NCBI GenBank assembly: GCA_963580005.1
Contig: CAUZJR010000091.1
Location: 1 to 14,953, forward strand
Source: UBA8437 sp963580005
GTDB lineage: Bacteria; Planctomycetota; Planctomycetia; Planctomycetales; Planctomycetaceae
DNA: 14,953 nucleotides
Direction of reading: 5' to 3'
Both the position numbers and the translations under genes were made by a program. Below the pieces are notes generated by a model. The model saw only the letters and a program-made list of their open reading frames with translations. It did not search any database and was not told the DNA's origin. Of this stretch, positions 1-7,928 are shown piece by piece. Each line of letters starts with the position of its first letter. The first letter of the stretch is position 1.

Positions 1-597
1 CAGCTGATGATCGACCGCGCCCTGTCGATGATGAGCTCCGATCAGCTCAAGGCCTTCCAGATCGACGAGGAACCGCGGTCCCGGGTCGAGCTCTACGGCG
101 ACAGCCGATTTGGGCGAGGCTGCCTGGTGGCTCGGCGACTTGTCCAGTCCGGGGTGCGGGCCATCGAAGTCACGCTGCCGGGCTGGGACAGCCACGGGGA
201 CAACTTCGACACCCACCGCGACTTGGCCGGGGTCCTGGACCCGGCACTCTTCGCGCTCGTCACAGATCTCAAGCAACACGACCTGCTCGATTCGACCATC
301 GTGATGGTGTACGGAGAATTCGGCCGCACGCCAACCGTCAATGGGCTCGACGGACGAGATCATTGGCCCAGTGGCTTCAGCGCCCTGGTGGGTGGCGGTG
401 GCCTGGCGGCAGGACGGGTGCTGGGTGCGACCGATCCCAGCGGACGCAAACGCAAGCCCGAACAACCGATCCCGATCACCGACCTGCTTGCGACCGTGCT
501 GTCCCGGATGGGAGTCGACCACGAAAAGAAAGTGGTCACCCCGATCGGACGACCGATGGCCTACTGCGAAGGCACCCCGATCCCGGGCCTGATCTAG
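1..597 (+). CDS. DUF1501 domain protein, C-terminal part (5' end outside window)
   Basis: The frame is open from the first base of the window and ends at TAG 595-597, so only about the last 198 residues are seen and the true start lies upstream. The DUF1501 hallmarks appear in the usual order: GWDSHGDNFDTH, then GEFGRTP, GRDHW, and a glycine-rich GGGGLAAGRVLGATD stretch. DUF1501 proteins are Tat- or Sec-exported members of the alkaline phosphatase/sulfatase-like superfamily, abundant in Planctomycetes and of unproven activity. They are commonly encoded after a DUF1549/DUF1553 (PSCyt1/PSD1) gene, which could lie just upstream but cannot be seen. The C-terminus (GRPMAYCEGTPI) matches the usual end of the family, so it looks intact. 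The next gene starts 65 nt downstream on the same strand and may be co-transcribed. The family call is firm; the function is not known. Confidence 0.93.
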   Translation, partial: QLMIDRALSMMSSDQLKAFQIDEEPRSRVELYGDSRFGRGCLVARRLVQSGVRAIEVTLPGWDSHGDNFDTHRDLAGVLDPALFALVTDLKQHDLLDSTIVMVYGEFGRTPTVNGLDGRDHWPSGFSALVGGGGLAAGRVLGATDPSGRKRKPEQPIPITDLLATVLSRMGVDHEKKVVTPIGRPMAYCEGTPIPGLI

Positions 598-662
598 ACG
601 TTCCGCGGCAGTAAAACAGCCCGGGACACCTCTCGCGATCCCCCAGAGCCGAGACCACGACC

Positions 663-1934
663 ATGTCGACTCAGCCACGGACGAGCATCGCACTGTTCGT
701 CAATCTCAGCCTGATGATGTTCCTGCTCTTTTTTCTCTGGGGCGCCTGGTACGTCACCATGGGCTCGTTCATGGTCGAGCGGGGGATGACCGGCTCGCAG
801 ATCAGCTGGGCCTACTCGGTCGCGCCGATCGCCGCGATCCTGACACCCTTCCTCATGGGTGTCTTCGCCGACCGCTTCGTCAATGCCGAGAAACTGCAGG
901 GCATGCTGCTGCTGCTCAGCGGCGTCTTCATCTGCCTGGCTCCGAAGTACGCCGCAGAAGAGTCGGGGACGATCTTCGTCTGTCTGCTGATGGCCCACAC
1001 GCTGTGTTTCATGCCGACGCTGGGACTGTCGAATACGATCTGCCTCAAGCACCTGGCCAACTCCGAGAAGGACTACCCGATCGTCCGCGTCTTCGCGACG
1101 CTGGGCTGGATCGTGGCCGGTCTGATCGTGAGTTTTGCGTTCAAGGCCGAAAGGACCGAGGTGCAGTTCTACGTGGCCGGTGCGGCCGCGTTTGCGGTCG
1201 GCGTGTACAGCTTCTTCCTGCCCGCGACTCCACCGCCGGCCCGTGGCAAATCGATTCGGATCAGCGAACTCTATGGCGCCGACACGCTGCCGTACTTCAA
1301 GAAGCTGCCGTTCTTGGTGTTCATGATCGCGTCGCTGCTGGCCTGTGTTTCGATGATGCCCTACTGGGCGCTGGGAAGTTCCTTCATCAACAAGCTGGGC
1401 ATCGAACGCTCGGGCGCGTTTCTGACGATGGGACAGATCGCGGAACTCTTCGTGCTGGCACTGGTGCTGCCACTGTTCATCCGCAAGTTTGGCATCAAAT
1501 GGACGATGCTGGTCGGGATCACGTCCTGGATCATCCGCTTCGTGCTGTTCTCGAGCGCCGCGACCAGTTCCGGGTCGACGATGATGACCATGATGGTCAT
1601 CGCCGTCATCCTGCATGGCTTCAGCTATGACTTCGTCTTTGTCTCGGGGTACCTCTACGTCGACGGCCACGTTCGCGAGGAGGTCCGTGCGCAGGCTCAA
1701 GGGCTGCTGGTCGTGTTCACGCAGGGAATCGGGTTCTTCCTGAGTTCGCAGATCTTCGTGAACCAGGTCTTCACGCCCATGATCGCCAAGGACGACTCGC
1801 TCGCCACATGGAGTGCATTCTGGATGACGCCGGTGTGGTTCCTGGTCGTCGTCCTGATCGGGTTCGCCGTGCTGTTTCGAGAGAACAAGACGGTCGACGA
1901 AGAGCCTGCCAACGGTTCACAGATCACTGAATAG
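663..1934 (+). CDS. MFS transporter, NupG-like nucleoside:H+ symporter
   Basis: This is a 423-aa integral inner-membrane protein, close to the roughly 420 residues of E. coli NupG/XapB. It has about twelve hydrophobic segments, starting with one at residues 10-30 (NLSLMMFLLFFLWGAWYVTM). The conserved signature GFSYDFVFVSGYLYVD followed by EVRAQAQGLLVVFTQGIG (around residues 320-355) resembles the Nuc_H_symport family, which drives nucleoside uptake with the proton gradient. Related planctomycete proteins could carry other small molecules such as sugars, so the substrate is inferred. The ATG at 663 is preceded only by a weak purine stretch (CCGAGACC). No charged N-terminal extension precedes the first helix and no better start exists. 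It follows a DUF1501 gene by 65 nt and converges with the minus-strand gene ending at 2049. A long open frame on the opposite strand is a codon-bias shadow. Confidence 0.9.
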   Translation: MSTQPRTSIALFVNLSLMMFLLFFLWGAWYVTMGSFMVERGMTGSQISWAYSVAPIAAILTPFLMGVFADRFVNAEKLQGMLLLLSGVFICLAPKYAAEESGTIFVCLLMAHTLCFMPTLGLSNTICLKHLANSEKDYPIVRVFATLGWIVAGLIVSFAFKAERTEVQFYVAGAAAFAVGVYSFFLPATPPPARGKSIRISELYGADTLPYFKKLPFLVFMIASLLACVSMMPYWALGSSFINKLGIERSGAFLTMGQIAELFVLALVLPLFIRKFGIKWTMLVGITSWIIRFVLFSSAATSSGSTMMTMMVIAVILHGFSYDFVFVSGYLYVDGHVREEVRAQAQGLLVVFTQGIGFFLSSQIFVNQVFTPMIAKDDSLATWSAFWMTPVWFLVVVLIGFAVLFRENKTVDEEPANGSQITE

Positions 1935-1955
1935 AGGGACTGGCTCGACACACGG

Positions 1956-2007
1956 TTCGCCGCAGGCGAATCGAGGGGCGTGCCTGTCCCGGCACATCGA
2001 GCGCCCC
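1956..2007. terminator. Two-hairpin structure between convergent genes
   Basis: Between the convergent stops at 1934 and 2049, TTCGCC (1956-1961) pairs perfectly with GGCGAA (1965-1970) across a GCA loop. Just after it, GGGGCG (1975-1980) can pair with CGCCCC (2002-2007), with a nested TGCC/GGCA stem (1981-1984 / 1991-1994). The position suggests a bidirectional terminator. There is no run of T on either side, so a canonical intrinsic terminator is not demonstrated. The pairing is read directly; the role is inferred. Confidence 0.4.
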
Positions 2008-2048
2008 AACCGTCTTCGACAAGTAGTTCCCAGGCCCAGAACGCAGGT

Positions 2049-3062
2049 TCACCGAGTCAGTTTCCAGCCCGTCTTCTTGACCTCCAGCCCGGTGTGCCCG
2101 GCGTATCGGTCGTAGACCTGCTCCATCTCGGCGATCGAATCGAAGTAGCCGACGATGAACGCCGCCTGAAAATGGCCGCCCGCCTTGATCGGTCGCCCGC
2201 CAAATTCGTGGATCATGCAGACGTAGCCACGCTGATGGCACCACGCCTCGTGGACGACCGATGGATCGAGTGTCATGCCGGCCAGCCACGGACCCGACTT
2301 GCCCGTCTTCGGATCTCGCAACCGATACGCCCGGATGAACCGCTTCGGCGGCTTGCTTTTACCAAGGCCACGGCGGTAGTTGAACTTTTCATCGGGTGCG
2401 AAGTTCTGGAAGAACTCACTGGCCGGGATACGGCCGTGATAGCTGAGGTAGATCTCGCTGAACGAGTCGCCCTTGTTGTGCTTGATGTGGCCCGGCATGT
2501 CGAGCCTCAGGAACATCGCCTCACTGGAATTGACGGCATCGATGCGGTCCATGGAGATGAAGTACCGCGTGTTGGTGGGAAAGACGATCCGTTGAGTCCA
2601 GAGCGACCCGGTCTTCTTGCCCGGCGCGGCGGTGCGGTAGCGAAACGTCTGCTCGATCGCCACGAAGTCGCTGCCGCGGATGACTCGAGGCTTCAGCTCC
2701 CTGGCCTGGGTGCAGATCTGCGGCCCCTCGATACTCCGCTTGGGCGTCTTGCCGTGGTAGGCGTTCCCGAATCGGTAGATCAGTTCCTTGTCGAGCCGAT
2801 CGCGGTAGCCGGTGTCGCTGCCGGGCTCCATGATCCAGTCGGCGATGTCGAGTCCGTATCCCGCATCGCGAAAACCCGTTGTGCGGTCGAGGAACGTCTG
2901 GCGGTAGACACCGCTGACGTAGCCCTTCTTGCGGATGCTCGCTTCCAGCAGCACAGTGGAAACCGTGATCTGATCGGGGGTTTCGCTGACCGTGTACTTT
3001 TCCGCCGACACGACACCCTCGTTCAGCAGGATGACGGCAATTGTGCAGGCCAGGAACTTCAT
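2049..3062 (-). CDS. Secreted beta-rich protein of unknown function
   Basis: The product is 337 aa from ATG 3062, preceded by GGAG eight bases upstream. I chose this start because it begins exactly at a signal peptide (MKFLACTIAVILLNEGVVSA, cleavage likely after residue 20). The open frame runs up to 3191, but that extension is polar and overlaps the previous gene. The mature part alternates charged and hydrophobic residues in a beta-strand pattern and is rich in aromatics (for example DIADWIMEPGSD around 72-83, SFSEIYLSYHGRIP around 200-213, HEAWCHQRGY around 271-280). I do not recognise a named family. The pattern would fit a beta-sandwich of the galactose-mutarotase or lyase-associated type, but that is a guess. 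It lies 61 nt downstream of the GHL10-like gene on the same strand, so the two are probably one operon and may act on the same extracellular substrate. Confidence 0.8.
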   Translation of the reverse strand: MKFLACTIAVILLNEGVVSAEKYTVSETPDQITVSTVLLEASIRKKGYVSGVYRQTFLDRTTGFRDAGYGLDIADWIMEPGSDTGYRDRLDKELIYRFGNAYHGKTPKRSIEGPQICTQARELKPRVIRGSDFVAIEQTFRYRTAAPGKKTGSLWTQRIVFPTNTRYFISMDRIDAVNSSEAMFLRLDMPGHIKHNKGDSFSEIYLSYHGRIPASEFFQNFAPDEKFNYRRGLGKSKPPKRFIRAYRLRDPKTGKSGPWLAGMTLDPSVVHEAWCHQRGYVCMIHEFGGRPIKAGGHFQAAFIVGYFDSIAEMEQVYDRYAGHTGLEVKKTGWKLTR

Positions 3063-3123
3063 CTGGGTGACTCCGATGCGAGGCTGCCGAGGGTCCGAAA
3101 TGGACTCACATGACGCCTCTCGA

Positions 3124-4272
3124 TCAGGGAACGACGCCGGGGTTGCCGAGCTGGTTGAGGACTTCGAAGGCCGGTTCTGTGGAGCCTTCACGCGTGATCA
3201 GGAAATTGAACAGGTAGATCCCGTCGGCCCGTTCGCTCCAGATGTGTCGGGCCGCGCGACGGTATTGACGGGGTGTCAGGGCCTCGCCGGTCTTCTTCTC
3301 GACGATCTCGATACACCCGTAGACGGGTATGTTCGTGATCAGCTTCTTCCAGGGGGCCACCGGGAGATCAAACGTGACACTCAGGAATCGTGACACCGTC
3401 AGGAAGTCGATCCAGCCGTTTTTTGCCCACGCGACCGGGTCGCATCCGACCTTGAGCGAACCTTGGTAGGTCGCCGCGACATCGTAATCTTCCGTCGGAG
3501 CCCGGACACCCATCACCAGGTGCCGCTTTCGTTTCTTGCCTTCGCGGTCCAACATGACACGCAGACGTTTGACGAAGCTGTTCATCTTGGCCACCCGCTC
3601 GGCAGTCGTGCCGCCCTTGAACAGGATCGGGAACCGGTTGAAATCCAGTTCGATGCCGTCGCAATCGTAGCGGCGGACCGCTTCCTGGATCAGCAGAAAC
3701 ATGTGGTCTCGCACCGCCTGGTGACCGTAGTCGAGCGTGTGGCCCTGGTCGGGCTTGAAGCAGTGATACTCGGGGTGCTTCCGCCAGAAGCGGGTTTCAA
3801 GGTGCGTGCCGTCGTGGCCGTCGTTCATGCGGAACGAGAGCAGGACTTCCTTCTTTTGCCGCTTCGCCTCGGCCACCATCACCGCCCACGGGTCGATGCC
3901 CCGGTCGAGGAAGTGCTGCAGATTGTCACACCACTGGCGGGTCCGTGACGGCCACTTCTTCTTCTGTTCTGGCGTGGCCAGGGTGCCCAGCATCGTGCCG
4001 ACCTTCGTCGGGTAGTACATCACCTGGGCGTTGACGCACAGCAAGAGCGTATCGACCTGGCTGCCCGGCAACGAGACTTCGCGAACGGCCGTCTTGAGAT
4101 CGTCGACAGTGGTGCGGACAGGACCCTGGCTGCCCTTTCGCGAAAACAGGGTCGAACAACCATCGTAGTTGACCAGGATCCGCCGCGAACGAACCGGCTT
4201 CCCGGCGTGAGTGGCGGACGTGGGTGCGAGCACGAGAGTGGTGACGAGGGTCAGCAGCCAGAGTCGACTCAT
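3124..4272 (-). CDS. Secreted GHL10-like glycoside hydrolase (TIM barrel)
   Basis: The product is 382 aa from ATG 4272, with GGGAG seven bases upstream and a clear signal peptide (MSRLWLLTLVTTLVLAPTSA, residues 1-20). The frame is open up to 4509, but that stretch is polar and spans the divergent promoter. The key motif is YDCDGIELDFNRFP at 202-215, which resembles the DGIxxDxxRYP strand of the glycosyl-hydrolase-like 10 (GHL10) family. D205, E208, D210 and R213 are the likely active-site or barrel-strand residues. Other conserved pieces are SFRMNDGHD (146-154), VMGVRAP (253-259) and ADGIYLFNF (349-357). The same blocks occur in the same order in the protein ending at 9503, so the two are paralogues. 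It probably acts on extracellular or periplasmic polysaccharide; the substrate is unknown. It is first in a two-gene minus-strand operon and diverges from the PhoD-fusion gene at 4534. Confidence 0.83.
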   Translation of the reverse strand: MSRLWLLTLVTTLVLAPTSATHAGKPVRSRRILVNYDGCSTLFSRKGSQGPVRTTVDDLKTAVREVSLPGSQVDTLLLCVNAQVMYYPTKVGTMLGTLATPEQKKKWPSRTRQWCDNLQHFLDRGIDPWAVMVAEAKRQKKEVLLSFRMNDGHDGTHLETRFWRKHPEYHCFKPDQGHTLDYGHQAVRDHMFLLIQEAVRRYDCDGIELDFNRFPILFKGGTTAERVAKMNSFVKRLRVMLDREGKKRKRHLVMGVRAPTEDYDVAATYQGSLKVGCDPVAWAKNGWIDFLTVSRFLSVTFDLPVAPWKKLITNIPVYGCIEIVEKKTGEALTPRQYRRAARHIWSERADGIYLFNFLITREGSTEPAFEVLNQLGNPGVVP

Positions 4273-4394
4273 GAACGTGCTCCCGGTACGTGATCTGGAG
4301 GGGTGTCGCTGGAAATGACAGGCCACGACTGGTGTAGCAACAGGATAACGACTGATGATCGAGCCTCCAAAGACAGGGACCTCTTCACCGGACG

Positions 4395-4414
4395 TGTCAC
4401 CGGTTCTCGTGACA
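4395..4414. promoter_or_regulatory. Dyad TGTCAC-N8-GTGACA in divergent promoter region
   Basis: Within the 261-nt space between divergent genes (starts at 4272 minus and 4534 plus), TGTCAC at 4395-4400 and GTGACA at 4409-4414 form a perfect 6+6 inverted repeat with an 8-nt spacer. The centre is about 130 nt from either start codon, a position where one dimeric regulator could control both directions. The symmetry is seen directly; the operator role is inferred. No regulator gene that would obviously use it is present nearby. Confidence 0.35.
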
Positions 4415-4495
4415 TGCCAACCGGATCGGCACCCTTTTTTGAGCAGCTTGCGAAAGCCACAGCCCGCTGGTAGGACGACGGAGTGTCGACACGCG

Positions 4496-4533
4496 ATTGA
4501 CAACATCATTGACGTATTTCCGGACGAATTGAC
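4496..4533 (+). promoter_or_regulatory. Three ATTGAC boxes ahead of the PhoD-fusion gene
   Basis: ATTGAC occurs at 4496-4501, 4508-4513 and 4528-4533, the last one abutting the ATG at 4534. The first is part of a perfect TTGACA (4497-4502) that could be a -35 element, but no convincing -10 hexamer lies 16-18 nt further on. The boxes are spaced 12 and 20 nt apart. They may be binding sites or simply chance in an AT-richer stretch. Confidence 0.25.
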
Positions 4534-6570
4534 ATGACCACGTTCCCTCTCCGAGTCTCCCGTTTTCTACTGGTCATGCTGATCCCGACCGTGGTCCCGG
4601 CTGCCGAGATGGAGGCTGCCTGGCCGAAGACAGCAGAACTGGCCGCCCCGGAAGCTCACCAGGCGTCTGCTGCCGACGAGCATTTCGTGTACGCGATCAG
4701 CAGTCGGCAGGTCGCCAAGTACGACCGCGCCACCGGACGACGGATCGCCATCAGCACCGGACCGGCTCAGCACCTCAACAGCGGCTTTCTCTGGAAAGGG
4801 AAACTGCTGTGTGCCCACTCGAATTACCCGAAGACGCCCGAACGGAGCGAGATCAAGGTGCTCGATCCCGGTTCGATGAAGCTGTCCACGTTCAAGGACT
4901 TCGGCAACATCGGAGGCAGCCTGACCTGGGTCCTGCGACGTGACGGACACTGGTGGTGCAACTTCGCGAGATATGGTGACAAGAACGCCGAGACGTTTTT
5001 CGTTCAGTTCGACGACGACTGGAAGGAACTCCGTCGGTGGACCTACCCCCGGGCACTCATCAGCCAACTGGGGCAGTACAGCCTCTCCGGAGGACTCTGG
5101 TACGGACAGCACCTGCTGGTCACCGGTCACGACAAGCCGGAGGTCTACCGACTGAGGCTGCCTGGGACGGGCACCATCCTGGAGTACGTCGGCAAGCAAC
5201 CGGTACCGTTCACCGGACAGGGATTCGCCAAGGATCTTGCGACAGGTGGGCTGGTCGGAATCAACCGGGCCCGACGCCTGGTCGTCTTTGCCGGCACAAT
5301 CAGCCCGGTGGCTCCGATCACGCATGGACCCTTCGTCGGCCACCTGTCCGACAACCAGGCATCCGTCTGGGCGAAAGCCTCCCGGCCTGGCCGGTACGCG
5401 CTCTCAGTACACAGCCTCGAGGGACACCACGTCACGGCCGCGGCCCAATCGAGTCCCCAACGGGACGGCTGCCTGCTCTGGAGACTGCAGTCGCTTCGGC
5501 CCGGCACCCGTTATCACTACGAGATCACGCTCGAGGGCAAACGGCTGGTCAGCGGTGATGACTATTTTCTTGAGACCACCGGATCGAAACGGCCGGCACC
5601 GGTTCGCCTGGTCTTCGGTTCGTGTGCCAGGGAAGACGCAGGGTCGTCGGCCGTCTGGCGACAGATGCGAGTTGCTGATCCCCACGCGGTCGTTCTGCTG
5701 GGAGACACGCCCTACATCGATTCCACCGAACTGGCCGTGCAACGACGGCGGTACTCGGAGTTCTCGGCCGTTGGCGAGTTCAGGAGATTGCTCCGCAGTC
5801 GCTCGCTGTACGCGACCTGGGACGATCACGATTTCGGTCGCAACGACACGGACGGCAACCTGAAGGGCAAGCAGACCTCGCGACGCGTCTTCATGGAATA
5901 CCGCCCGAACCCGTCGTTCGGAGACGGCAGCGAGGGGATCTATACGAGCTTCCGACGCGATGGTGTTGAGGTCTTTCTGCTGGACACTCGGTTCTTTGCC
6001 GGAACCGAGCCATCCCCCTTTGATGAGAAGCGCCCCTCGCTGCTTGGCAAGAAACAGTGGAAGTGGCTCCGCCGGGAACTGAAGGCCTCGACGGCTCCGT
6101 TCAAGGTGCTTGCCTGCGGCATGATCTGGAATGGAGCCGTTCGACCGGGGAAACTTGATCACTGGGCCACCTATCCCCACGAACGGCAGGCGCTGTTTGA
6201 GTTCATTGGAAAAGAGAAGATCGGCGGCGTCATCCTGGTCGGCGGGGACGTGCATCGGACCCGATACCTGAGTCACAAGACCGGTGATTCGGCGGGCTAC
6301 AAGATCCCCGAACTCATCACGTCTCCGGTCCATGACGGAGTGATCGATAGAGCCAATGCTCCTCACCCGGCGCTGGTCCACGACTCGGGCCAACCCAATT
6401 CGTTCTTACTGATGACCGTGCATGGCCACACCCGGCCCCCGACACTCAACGCCAGGTTTCTGGACAAGAAGGGGCGGACGGTTTTTGAAGTGACGTTCAC
6501 GGAACAAGAACTCAAAACGGCGATGCGGAGCGTCGAGTCGCCGCCGCCTGTGCGGGTACGATGCCCCTAG
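4534..6570 (+). CDS. Secreted propeller-like domain fused to PhoD-type phosphatase/phosphodiesterase
   Basis: This 678-aa protein has a leader (residues 1-24, ending VVPAA) and three regions. Residues about 48-253 hold repeated strand blocks (HFVYAISSRQVAKYD, LWKGKLLCAHSNYP, LWYGQHLLVTGHD) typical of a six-bladed SMP-30/NHL-like propeller. Residues about 265-346 look like the Ig/FN3-type domain that precedes PhoD catalytic domains (VWAKASRPGRYAL, LRPGTRYHYEI). Residues about 357-600 are the PhoD metallophosphatase: FGSC (361-364), LLGDTPY (388-394), WDDHDFGRND (429-438) and GGDVHRTRY (570-578) supply the expected metal-binding Asp, Asn and His residues. PhoD enzymes are exported phosphodiesterases/phosphomonoesterases using Fe/Ca. 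Here the fused propeller may bind or present the substrate. The Shine-Dalgarno is weak (CGGAC). The stop codon sits 14 nt before the next gene, suggesting co-translation. The phosphatase call is firm; the substrate is unknown. Confidence 0.87.
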   Translation: MTTFPLRVSRFLLVMLIPTVVPAAEMEAAWPKTAELAAPEAHQASAADEHFVYAISSRQVAKYDRATGRRIAISTGPAQHLNSGFLWKGKLLCAHSNYPKTPERSEIKVLDPGSMKLSTFKDFGNIGGSLTWVLRRDGHWWCNFARYGDKNAETFFVQFDDDWKELRRWTYPRALISQLGQYSLSGGLWYGQHLLVTGHDKPEVYRLRLPGTGTILEYVGKQPVPFTGQGFAKDLATGGLVGINRARRLVVFAGTISPVAPITHGPFVGHLSDNQASVWAKASRPGRYALSVHSLEGHHVTAAAQSSPQRDGCLLWRLQSLRPGTRYHYEITLEGKRLVSGDDYFLETTGSKRPAPVRLVFGSCAREDAGSSAVWRQMRVADPHAVVLLGDTPYIDSTELAVQRRRYSEFSAVGEFRRLLRSRSLYATWDDHDFGRNDTDGNLKGKQTSRRVFMEYRPNPSFGDGSEGIYTSFRRDGVEVFLLDTRFFAGTEPSPFDEKRPSLLGKKQWKWLRRELKASTAPFKVLACGMIWNGAVRPGKLDHWATYPHERQALFEFIGKEKIGGVILVGGDVHRTRYLSHKTGDSAGYKIPELITSPVHDGVIDRANAPHPALVHDSGQPNSFLLMTVHGHTRPPTLNARFLDKKGRTVFEVTFTEQELKTAMRSVESPPPVRVRCP

Positions 6571-6584
6571 GAGCCCTCCACAAG

Positions 6585-7817
6585 ATGTCACGACCCCGGC
6601 ACAATCCTGTTCTGGTAACCGCAGTTCTGGTCGTCCTGATCGTCTCGGGCGATCGTGCGATGGGATCGGAACGCGTACAGGTCGAGGTTCGGGAGACCGG
6701 AGGCTGGTCGCGTCCGGTCTATCCCTGCACGCTGACACTCGATCAGCCGACCACTCGCAAGGTGCTCCGATTCCGACTGCTCGACGAGTCGTCTCGTCCG
6801 GTGGTTGTGCAGGCCGATGCTGAGATCCGGGGGAAAACCACTCGATGGTGGTTGGCATTCCCGGTCAGCCTGAAGCCATTTCAGCGGCGCGTGATGACCC
6901 TCGAGTACGGACCCACGGTGACGGCCAGTCCACGTCGTGCTCGAGGCCATGTGCTCGAAGCTTCCGCAGAACAATTCAAGATCGTCAACGCTCCGTACCT
7001 GACCTGGACTCTTCCAGCCCGAGTGGGCCCGTTTCTTCAGTCTCTGGACTTTGGTGGGCACCAGCATCTTGCCGGCCCCACCGCGCGGCTGGTGATCAAG
7101 ACCCGATCGGGACGAACGCTACCCGTGGGTGGTCCGCAGGCGGCCCGATGGGTTCCGATTCGACGAGGGCCGCTGGCGGTCACCCTTGCGGGTCGACAGT
7201 CAGTCTCGGTCGGAGACTCGGCCACCATCGACAATCGAGTTCAGCTCGATTTTCCCGTCTCTCGAAGCTGGGTTCGGCTCGACTGGCAGCTCGAGGATCC
7301 CGATGACCGCGTTGCGGAGATTTCCCTGGATGTGAATCTGAATCTCGACGTACCAACTGCGCGGATTCCGAACCTGGTCGATTTCGGTGCCGGGACCTGG
7401 GTGTATGCTCGGCTGGGACCCGGGCAGGTGGCGTCCCTGGAGTCACGACGTGCGGTGGGTGGGCGTCCCGGCCAGGCCGCTTCCTGGAAGGTGTTGCGAG
7501 GCACGGCCAAGGGGTCCGAGCCGTTTGTGGTTTCGAAACCGAAGCGGCCGGTCCGAGCCGAGGGATGGGTGCACCTGATGGATCGCCAGAGGTGCTTGGC
7601 ATTGGCGGTCGGTGCGTTTGGCCGCGAGCAGTTCGAGTCGATCGAGACCACGGCCGAGGGAGGCGTCCGCATCCGGCGGGTGTTTGCTGCCAGGGAGTCT
7701 GGCAGGCCCAAGTCGCTTGTGACCTGGCTCCACTTCGTCGGCTTCCCGCCTCAGCAAAGCGCCGCAACCAGCCCCCGCCACATGCAGACTCCCCCCGTGG
7801 TCCGCATCATCCGTTGA
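6585..7817 (+). CDS. Secreted beta-rich protein of unknown function, possibly PcRGLX/YetA-like
   Basis: The product is 410 aa from ATG 6585. AGGAG at 6569-6573 (overlapping the previous stop) precedes this ATG by 11 nt and the leader (RPRHNPVLVTAVLVVLIVSG, cleavage likely near AMGSE) begins here. The alternative ATG at 6561 overlaps the previous gene and has no ribosome site. The mature protein is almost all beta-strand-like, with many Arg, Val and Leu and few Lys. It contains an opening VRETGGWSRPVYPCTLTL, a central KIVNAPYLTWTLPARVGPF and WVRLDWQLEDPDDRVAEI. That layout faintly recalls the exo-rhamnogalacturonan-lyase-related PcRGLX/YetA group, but I cannot confirm it by eye. It is 14 nt downstream of the PhoD-fusion gene and so probably in its operon. 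It precedes the second GHL10-like protein, mirroring the minus-strand arrangement of a barrel plus beta-rich partner. Confidence 0.75.
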   Translation: MSRPRHNPVLVTAVLVVLIVSGDRAMGSERVQVEVRETGGWSRPVYPCTLTLDQPTTRKVLRFRLLDESSRPVVVQADAEIRGKTTRWWLAFPVSLKPFQRRVMTLEYGPTVTASPRRARGHVLEASAEQFKIVNAPYLTWTLPARVGPFLQSLDFGGHQHLAGPTARLVIKTRSGRTLPVGGPQAARWVPIRRGPLAVTLAGRQSVSVGDSATIDNRVQLDFPVSRSWVRLDWQLEDPDDRVAEISLDVNLNLDVPTARIPNLVDFGAGTWVYARLGPGQVASLESRRAVGGRPGQAASWKVLRGTAKGSEPFVVSKPKRPVRAEGWVHLMDRQRCLALAVGAFGREQFESIETTAEGGVRIRRVFAARESGRPKSLVTWLHFVGFPPQQSAATSPRHMQTPPVVRIIR

Positions 7818-7818
7818 C

Positions 7819-7928
7819 CGGACCGAAGCAGGCCTCTGGTGAGCTGCTGGGCAGGGTGCTTGGAGTTGACCGCTGCTTGTGTTCCAGCAACGCTGCACCC
7901 GAAGTGTCTCAACGATCAGGAGCGAAAG
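7819..7928 (+). repeat. Duplicated leader element, copy 1
   Basis: This stretch aligns without gaps to 9545-9654. In the core (7828-7913 against 9554-9639) I count 74 of 86 identical bases, and a 14-nt block TGGAGTTGACCGCT is perfect. The similarity fades through the last 15 nt and stops where the second copy reaches its gene's ATG. The genes downstream of the two copies are unrelated, so this is a repeated leader or promoter rather than a gene duplication. Its role is unknown. Confidence 0.8.

Noticed and set aside
594..1700. Long open frame (368 codons) on the minus strand opposite the transporter gene
   Set aside because: Its composition is hydrophilic and rich in Arg, Asp, His and Gln, as expected from the antisense of a membrane protein in GC-rich DNA, and no family motif is seen. 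The plus-strand frame is a clear transporter.
1980..3113. Long plus-strand open frame opposite the secreted unknown gene
   Set aside because: It has no leader, motif or ribosome site. The minus-strand frame has a signal peptide, a good Shine-Dalgarno and an operon partner.
3063..3191. N-terminal extension of the 2049-3062 gene back to ATG 3191
   Set aside because: It would overlap the upstream gene by 68 nt and add a polar stretch before a perfect signal peptide. ATG 3062 has GGAG at the right distance.
4273..4509. N-terminal extension of the GHL10-like gene back to 4509
   Set aside because: It would place 79 polar residues before a clear signal peptide and run through the divergent promoter region.
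5404..6393. Long minus-strand frame opposite the PhoD domain
   Set aside because: It is a shadow of codon bias; the PhoD metal-binding motifs are all on the plus strand.
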